Part shown: positions 59,001 to 64,000 of the stretch, piece by piece
How the letters are laid out: every line of letters begins with the position of its first letter
Position numbering within the stretch: the first letter of the stretch is position 1
NCBI RefSeq assembly: GCF_000143415.4
Contig: NW_003314306.1
Coordinates: 298,587-362,586 of the forward strand
Length of the DNA stretch: 64,000 bases
Source of the DNA: Selaginella moellendorffii
Lineage: Eukaryota > Streptophyta > Lycopodiopsida > Selaginellales > Selaginellaceae
Reading direction: 5' to 3'
Notes under the pieces: model-generated
Told to the model about the DNA's origin: nothing
What the model saw: only the letters and a program-made list of their open reading frames with translations
Database searches by the model: none
Translations under genes and position numbers: made by a program

Positions 59001-62000
59001 CCTCTGGGAACAAAAATGGCAATAACCGAAGATTCACCTGGACACCGAGAGACGCGAGGAATAAAATCGATGGTACCCGAAAGAGAAAAAGTACCCTTCC
59101 ACCATCACAGAAGGCCGCTTGGGAAGCTATGGCTGGGTATCAGGAGGATAGACCAATTGGACTCGGACCGGAAGGTTATGAGAAGCTTGCACCTCTAACT
59201 ATGACAGATGGAGTTCTCTCTGGTGATCCTGTCAAAGACGAAGCCGTTCGTAGCTTTCATAAGTACGACAGTGCACCTAGTTTTGTCTTGTTCAAGGTAG
59301 CTATCGCTGGTTGTTTTGTTTTGTTTTTATTCTCACTAGCGTACTGTGCAGGCACTTCTGTCTCTTTGTTTTGATCAAGCAAGTGCTGCCAAGTCTGCGG
59401 TTGAACTGGCCGTTTCTCAAGTCCAGAGTATTCTCAGTGCAGACTGCTTACCAGCTGGAGCGAGCTCGGAAGCAATTGAAAGAGCATTTCATGCAGCGGG
59501 AACTTTTGTCCAGGTACCACTTTCTTGGCTTGTTTCTTCTTCGCCAATCCTTTTTGCAGGTACTACTGGATGCTAGAACTCAGCTTCATAAACTCTTGGG
59601 CAACAAAGAAGCACCGAGCCAGGAAATTCCAGATACTGTTTCAGAGTCCGGTACTGACAGTCAGTCTGCGACCAGTCTCACGAAACTATTGTCAGAAGCT
59701 GACATATGGTTAAACCGGGTGGAACTGCTACACTTTTTACTCGGTTCTGGTGTCACTGCCTCTGTAGGCGATGTGGCAGACGAAACCTCGGCGCTTCTCC
59801 TTCGTGACCGTTTGATCCAGGAGGAGCGATATGGTATGGCCGTATACACATGCACGAAATGCAAGGTAACTATTTCTCGGTGCTGCTAGCTTTGTGTGAG
59901 ACCAATACTACTGTTCAGATCGACGTTTTTCCGGTTTGGGAAGCATGGGGTTACGCACTACTTCGGATAGAACATTATGCGCAAGCCAGGCTAAAGTTCA
60001 AGCAAGTATCTTTTTGTTTGACCATCTTATCACTCTAACCTGGCAACTTACAGGAAAGCATTTCAATTATACAAGGAAGATTCATCCAAGATTGTTCAGA
60101 GAATAGTTGACAATGTGGAGGCATGCCCTGCTGCTGATGTCCATGCTGCACGTTCTCTGTATGTTGTCATTCTCTCTCGACTTTGTTAACCTGTTTGCCT
60201 GCTATAGGTACGTTCACATGGCGAAGAGCGCTTCAAGCTCATCGGATGACTCGCTTTCCGCAGACTCATATTTGAACGTTCTTTACATACCAACATTCAC
60301 AAGAGCTGATCGATCCAGGAGGACTACGGAAGAGGCGTCAGAGCGACTTTCTTATTTTAATGCGGACGAGATTTCGGTTCCTTTGAGCAACTTGGATAAT
60401 GTCCGTTTCGAGGAATGCAAGTACTACTTGGACGAGGTAACTATTTCGATTTACCAGCTGGTAGATAATCAACTGTGGCTGGTTGGGCAGTATGGTCGTT
60501 CGCTGCTTCTTGGCTTCATGTTTCGACATGGTCGTTATCGTGAAGCTTGTTCGCTATTCTTCCCTGTGGGTACTCTTCCTCCAATTCCTGCAAACTTATC
60601 ATCTGGAAGCGTCACAAGCTTGACAACAGAATATGGAACAGTGGACGATTTATGTGACTTATGTGTTGGATACGGAGCTATCCCGATTTTGGAGCATGTG
60701 ATAGAGACTCGGATTTCTTCTGCTAGCAGCGAAGATACTCAAGTTTCGCAACATACATTTGCAGCTCTGACTCGCATATGCTTTTATTTCGAGACACACC
60801 GGCATTTCAACCATCTTTACCGGTTCCAGGTACCGGTTTCCTGCATGGTTGAACTTAAACTAAGGGGGATGGTTGTGCAGGTTTTGAAGAAAGACTACAT
60901 TGCAGCCGGTTTGTGCTGCATCCAGCTCTTTTTAAACTCTGCAACACAAGACCAAGCTCTTCGAAATCTTGAGCGTGCTAAGGTACGTTTCTTCATCAAT
61001 GGTTTGTGAATGATTGTGAGCTTATTTGAATGACAGGGTCATTTTGAGGAAGGGCTCCTTGCTCGTCAGCAAGCGATTGAGAACGTGAAGTCGGCTGCAA
61101 AGGCTTCTCGTGGAAAGAGTCCATCTGAAAAGCTGACTGACGAGGACTTGATAAAATTTTCTGCACGTTTGTCTGTTCAGGTACTGGCTCTTCTGAAACT
61201 TCGCGTGGGCCTGACGCTTATTTCATCTTGTTTTTCAGATGGAAGTGGTGAAATGCTTCAGCGACGCGGACGGCCCTCCATGGAAACGCTCTCTTTTTGG
61301 AAATCCTAATGACAACGATACTTTCAAGTGCGTATTTTCTTTTACCTCGCGTAGTTTCTCACGAGTGTTCATCGCGCTCCAGACGAAGGTGCGAAGTGGC
61401 TGAGGCGCTTGTGGAGAAAAACTTTGACTTGGCATTTCAAATAATCTATGACTTCGGACTTCCTGGTGAGTAATCACTCTTTCAAAAGTCGTGCATACCA
61501 TTGTCTGGCGTTCTGTTTGCAGCTGTCTACATATATGCTGGTGTAGCTGCTGCGTTGGCAGAGAAACGCAAGTACAATAACTTGGTAGACCTGCTACGAA
61601 ACATCAAAGGAACGATCGACAACGAGGACCTCGACCAGGTTATTATTTGGAAGGAGGTGTTTTGCAGCTAACGCTTTTATAACGTTCCAGATAATTGGAG
61701 CGGCCATTTCGGTCTATGCCAACAGGCACCGTGAGAGGCCCGACAGGCTTATTGAGATGTTGTCGAGTACTCACAGGTGCGTGGCGAGCTCTTTTGCTTT
61801 CCTTTTTGGTTAAACATTTGCCTCTGTGCAGGAAAGTCTTGGCGTGTGTCATGTGTGGACGTTTGAAAACGGCATTCCAGATCGCCTCTCGCAGCAACAA
61901 CATTGGAGATGTTGAATGGGTTCGGCAACAGGTAAGCAAGCAAGACACTTGCATGCCATGTTTTATCTTCTGTCTTCTTTTCTTTCCAGGCTCGAATGAC

Positions 62001-62055
62001 TGGCGCATTGCCAGTCGAAGACATGTGCAAGCAGTGGCTTGCGCGTGCATCCTGA
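53030..62055 (+). CDS. Plant ZFYVE26/spastizin-like protein, long multi-exon gene
   Basis: The start ATG is at 53,030, after stops in the leader (an earlier in-frame ATG at 52,919 would add a hydrophobic AT-rich stretch and is unlikely). Exon 1 runs to 53,946; then 54,001-54,118, 54,178-54,426, 54,604-54,765, 54,817-55,011 and many more exons follow, with introns of about 45-75 bp, up to the stop at 62,053-62,055. The strongest match is at 58,280-58,930: LAGKGAVTAALDIAESFKLS, RRELQGRQLVKLLTADPISG and LPLPWQQRCVGLHEHPQLIL, which is the signature block of the plant protein related to animal ZFYVE26. The end VEDMCKQWL also fits. I see no FYVE zinc finger. Animal ZFYVE26 works with spatacsin and AP-5 in endolysosomal trafficking; the plant role is unknown to me. 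All exons look open, so the gene seems intact. Confidence 0.85.
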
Positions 62056-62850
62056 TCATCAGTTTGGCTTTTGTAAGTTTTGGCATGTATCATATCGCAC
62101 CGGTTTGTAAATTCGACACACAATACTCTCAATACTCTTCTTCTTTACGAGCTTGCAGGGTATAAGAGGTCTAACTATAGCTCAAAGTCTCAAAATCTCG
62201 ATCATAGAGCCTCCACGAAGTCCATGAACATGGCGGTCTGGTTCTTTTTTAGTTTAACCTGTGGACCTTTGGCACAAGCAGGCTGACAGCAGCGCTCTTA
62301 ATTTTTTACTTGTTACACGACGCAGGGCTCGCTCGCTGGCCTGGCAAGATTTTGAGGATCTCCACAGTAAGTTCTAGTGGCACTTGAGATTTTTAGAGAA
62401 GATAAATCGGTATCGCTACAGTTTCGATTTACATAGACATTTCTTTTCACGTTTGGCAGATGATCATTTTCGCACTATAGCTCTCTTCGAATTTTCGGAG
62501 AAGAGACGGGTCGGACACCATTGCGCGAAAAAGGTCTGCTTCTCTCTCTCTCTCTCTTTTTTCTTTTTTTTTTTTTTTTTTTGGAACTACCGGTCAATCT
62601 ATTTCTTACAGGTCAAAAAACGAATCAAAGAACGAGGAGAAGACAACAATATATTATGTCCGCAGAGCATCTCCATCCGAAGCACTGCAGCGATGGAAAC
62701 TTGCTATGGTGGTCAACAATTCGCAGCTAAGCTTTTCCAGTATATAATCAACCCATACTTCTCTCGGGAATGCCAGGGCCTTTCTCTCCAAAGAGGAAAG
62801 AAAGAAACCAAGGTCTCTCGAGCTCTCCATTAGTACACCTTCCAAAGAAG
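62056..62850. other. Intergenic region with a possible small spliced gene or relic
   Basis: From about 62,326 the plus strand shows exon-like pieces: ARSLAWQDFEDLH, then (after an apparent intron ending near 62,459) DHFRTIALFEFSEKRRVGHH, then a third piece after a T-rich intron. One frame of the third piece reads RRASPSEALQRWKLAMVVNN, slightly like the N-terminal region of plant autoinhibited Ca2+-ATPases. The frames do not join cleanly to that reading, so it may be a 5' gene fragment. A CT and T run lies at 62,540-62,581. Confidence 0.25.
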
Positions 62851-62852
62851 AA

Positions 62853-63431
62853 ATGGATCATAGAAGTTCTTGCAAAACTCTCTTCTGCGTGATCATCCTC
62901 GTCGCTCTCGCTCTCTTGATCCTCCCCGCTCGCGCCGCTCATCACTCCTCCAGTCCCAAATCGCCCAAGAGGCCCTCCACGTACAAGTTCTTCTGGCACG
63001 ACACCCTCCAAAACACGACGCATCCATGGACGAACACCGCCGCGGAGGTGGCCGGCCCAAACCACAACATCACCGGCCTGGGATTCGGCAAAGTCATCGT
63101 CTTCAACGATTCGCTCACGCTGGCGCCAGCGCTGGGATCCAAGCTCCTGGGCCGCGGCCAGGGCGTCTACATCTACGATCGCACCCAGGCCGGGATCGCC
63201 TTCAACGCGCTGCTCGTCTTCTCGGCGGTGATCGAGAACGAGGAGTACAATGGCACGCTCAACTTCATGGGAGCGGATCTTATCCTGGCGCCCAGCAGGG
63301 ACATCTCGGTGGTGGGCGGCACTGGCGACTTTGAGATGGCGCGCGGGATCGCGAACCTCGTCACGCATTCCATCGATGGCGATACGTTCATCGTCAATGT
63401 CACCAGTAGATTGTACTACCCAAACTATTGA
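62853..63431 (+). CDS. Dirigent protein
   Basis: Single exon, 192 codons. Residues 1-28 are a clear signal peptide (LFCVIILVALALLILPARA). The dirigent domain follows: KFFWHDTLQN (about 45-54), NHNITGLGFGKVIVFNDSLT, LLGRGQGVYIYDRTQ, FSAVIENEEYNGTLNFMGAD, and SRDISVVGGTGDFEMARGIA near the end. Several Asn-X-Ser/Thr sites suggest secretion and glycosylation. Dirigent proteins are beta-barrels of the apoplast that steer stereoselective coupling of phenoxy radicals in lignan and lignin-related chemistry; this one's substrate cannot be told. The length is standard. A G/C-rich coding style separates it from the AT-rich flanks. Confidence 0.93.
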   Translation: MDHRSSCKTLFCVIILVALALLILPARAAHHSSSPKSPKRPSTYKFFWHDTLQNTTHPWTNTAAEVAGPNHNITGLGFGKVIVFNDSLTLAPALGSKLLGRGQGVYIYDRTQAGIAFNALLVFSAVIENEEYNGTLNFMGADLILAPSRDISVVGGTGDFEMARGIANLVTHSIDGDTFIVNVTSRLYYPNY

Positions 63432-63439
63432 TTGATCGA

Positions 63440-63760
63440 TACTGCCACTTGGATCATCTTTTTCTTTGTGGAACAACAATAAGATAGATTCCGTACGGCT
63501 TTACTTGAAGAGATTGAAAAAGGTGGCATGGTAATTCTTATTGCCTGGCACTATACTTTTAAAGTTTGCCTTCCCTAATATTAGTTTCTGTTAAATTTTG
63601 TAGCGAGGCTATCTTGATCTATGTGTGAGAAATCCATTTAAGTTTTGTTTTTGGTTTCTCAAGACTTGGATTATCTTTTTCTTTGTGGAAGATAGATTGA
63701 TCGAGATGCTTGGATCATCTTTTTCTTTGTGGAAAAATTGATGGTGGCGTACACAAATAA
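63440..63760 (+). repeat. Three copies of a 25-bp phrase downstream of the dirigent gene
   Basis: cttggatcatctttttcttt followed by gtgga occurs at about 63,448, 63,665 (one change) and 63,709. The first and third copies also share gattgatcga on the left, suggesting a local duplication of the 3' flank, perhaps left by a lost dirigent tandem copy. Confidence 0.6.
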
Positions 63761-64000
63761 GAAGAAGAGATTCCCCTGCCTTACTTTATTCGAAAGAGTG
63801 ATTGAGTTGACCATTCTAAAGTTTCTCTTCTCGGATTTTTAGAGTTCTTCACGAATAGTTCTTACGTTAGACCCTTTTCTTGCTACTTACGAAAACCCTA
63901 AAATTAGCTTTAATCGTTGTCGAGGGATATGCTTGGCCTAAATGCCACTTCATCGGTTCTTCTTTAAGCCCTAAACTCCTGTGCTAGGGAGGGGAGAAAG
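63760..64000. other. Intergenic right edge
   Basis: No gene is seen. Telo-box-like aaaaccctaaaa and gccctaaactcc words occur at about 63,893 and 63,968. Confidence 0.4.

Noticed and set aside
62748-63479. 243-codon minus-strand frame over the dirigent gene
   Set aside because: The plus strand has a complete dirigent domain with signal peptide; the antisense frame has no recognised motif.

Overview
The window looks like nuclear DNA of a land plant, most probably a lycophyte such as Selaginella. The reasons are dense intron-rich genes with very small introns (about 38-75 bp), plant-only families (a GT37 fucosyltransferase, a dirigent protein, a plant RRP1/Nop52 protein), plant telomere-type CCCTAAA runs, and chromovirus retrotransposons primed by initiator tRNA-Met. 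The species is inferred from intron style and gene types, not proven.

From 1 to about 47.4 kb the DNA is a nested graveyard of mobile elements. A Ty3/Gypsy-type element on the minus strand enters at the left edge (1-3966; short LTR, PBS, gag, zinc knuckle, protease) and carries a nested LTR (about 922-1750). From 4 to 10 kb there is AT-rich DNA with relics, including a broken methyltransferase-like gene on the minus strand. An LTR-like block lies at about 10.1-11.5 kb. From 11,700 to 32,352 lies a candidate large two-gene mobile element. It is bounded by an exact 22-bp inverted repeat and holds a decayed ParB-like/methyltransferase-like gene on the minus strand, a decayed transposase-like gene on the plus strand, and about 20 copies of a short palindrome found only here. 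A nearly intact chromovirus (17,070-24,610, 1,148-bp LTRs, target duplication GTCCG) has landed inside the minus-strand gene. Its integrase reading frame is split by two apparent spliceosomal introns. From 32.4 to 36 kb there are transposase-like relics and AT-rich DNA. From 35,964 to 43,774 there is an LTR element in minus orientation (target duplication TTAAT) whose 5.5-kb interior has no long reading frame. At 45.5-46.5 kb there are fragments of a broken host-like gene.

From 47.5 kb to the right end the DNA is ordinary gene space: RRP1/Nop52 (+), a GT37 fucosyltransferase (-), a small bL34 ribosomal protein gene (-), a long multi-exon plant ZFYVE26-like gene (+) that diverges from bL34 across a short spacer with a telo-box, and a dirigent gene (+).

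The most interesting candidates are the palindrome-studded element at 11.7-32.4 kb and the chromovirus whose integrase catalytic glutamate lies beyond an intron.
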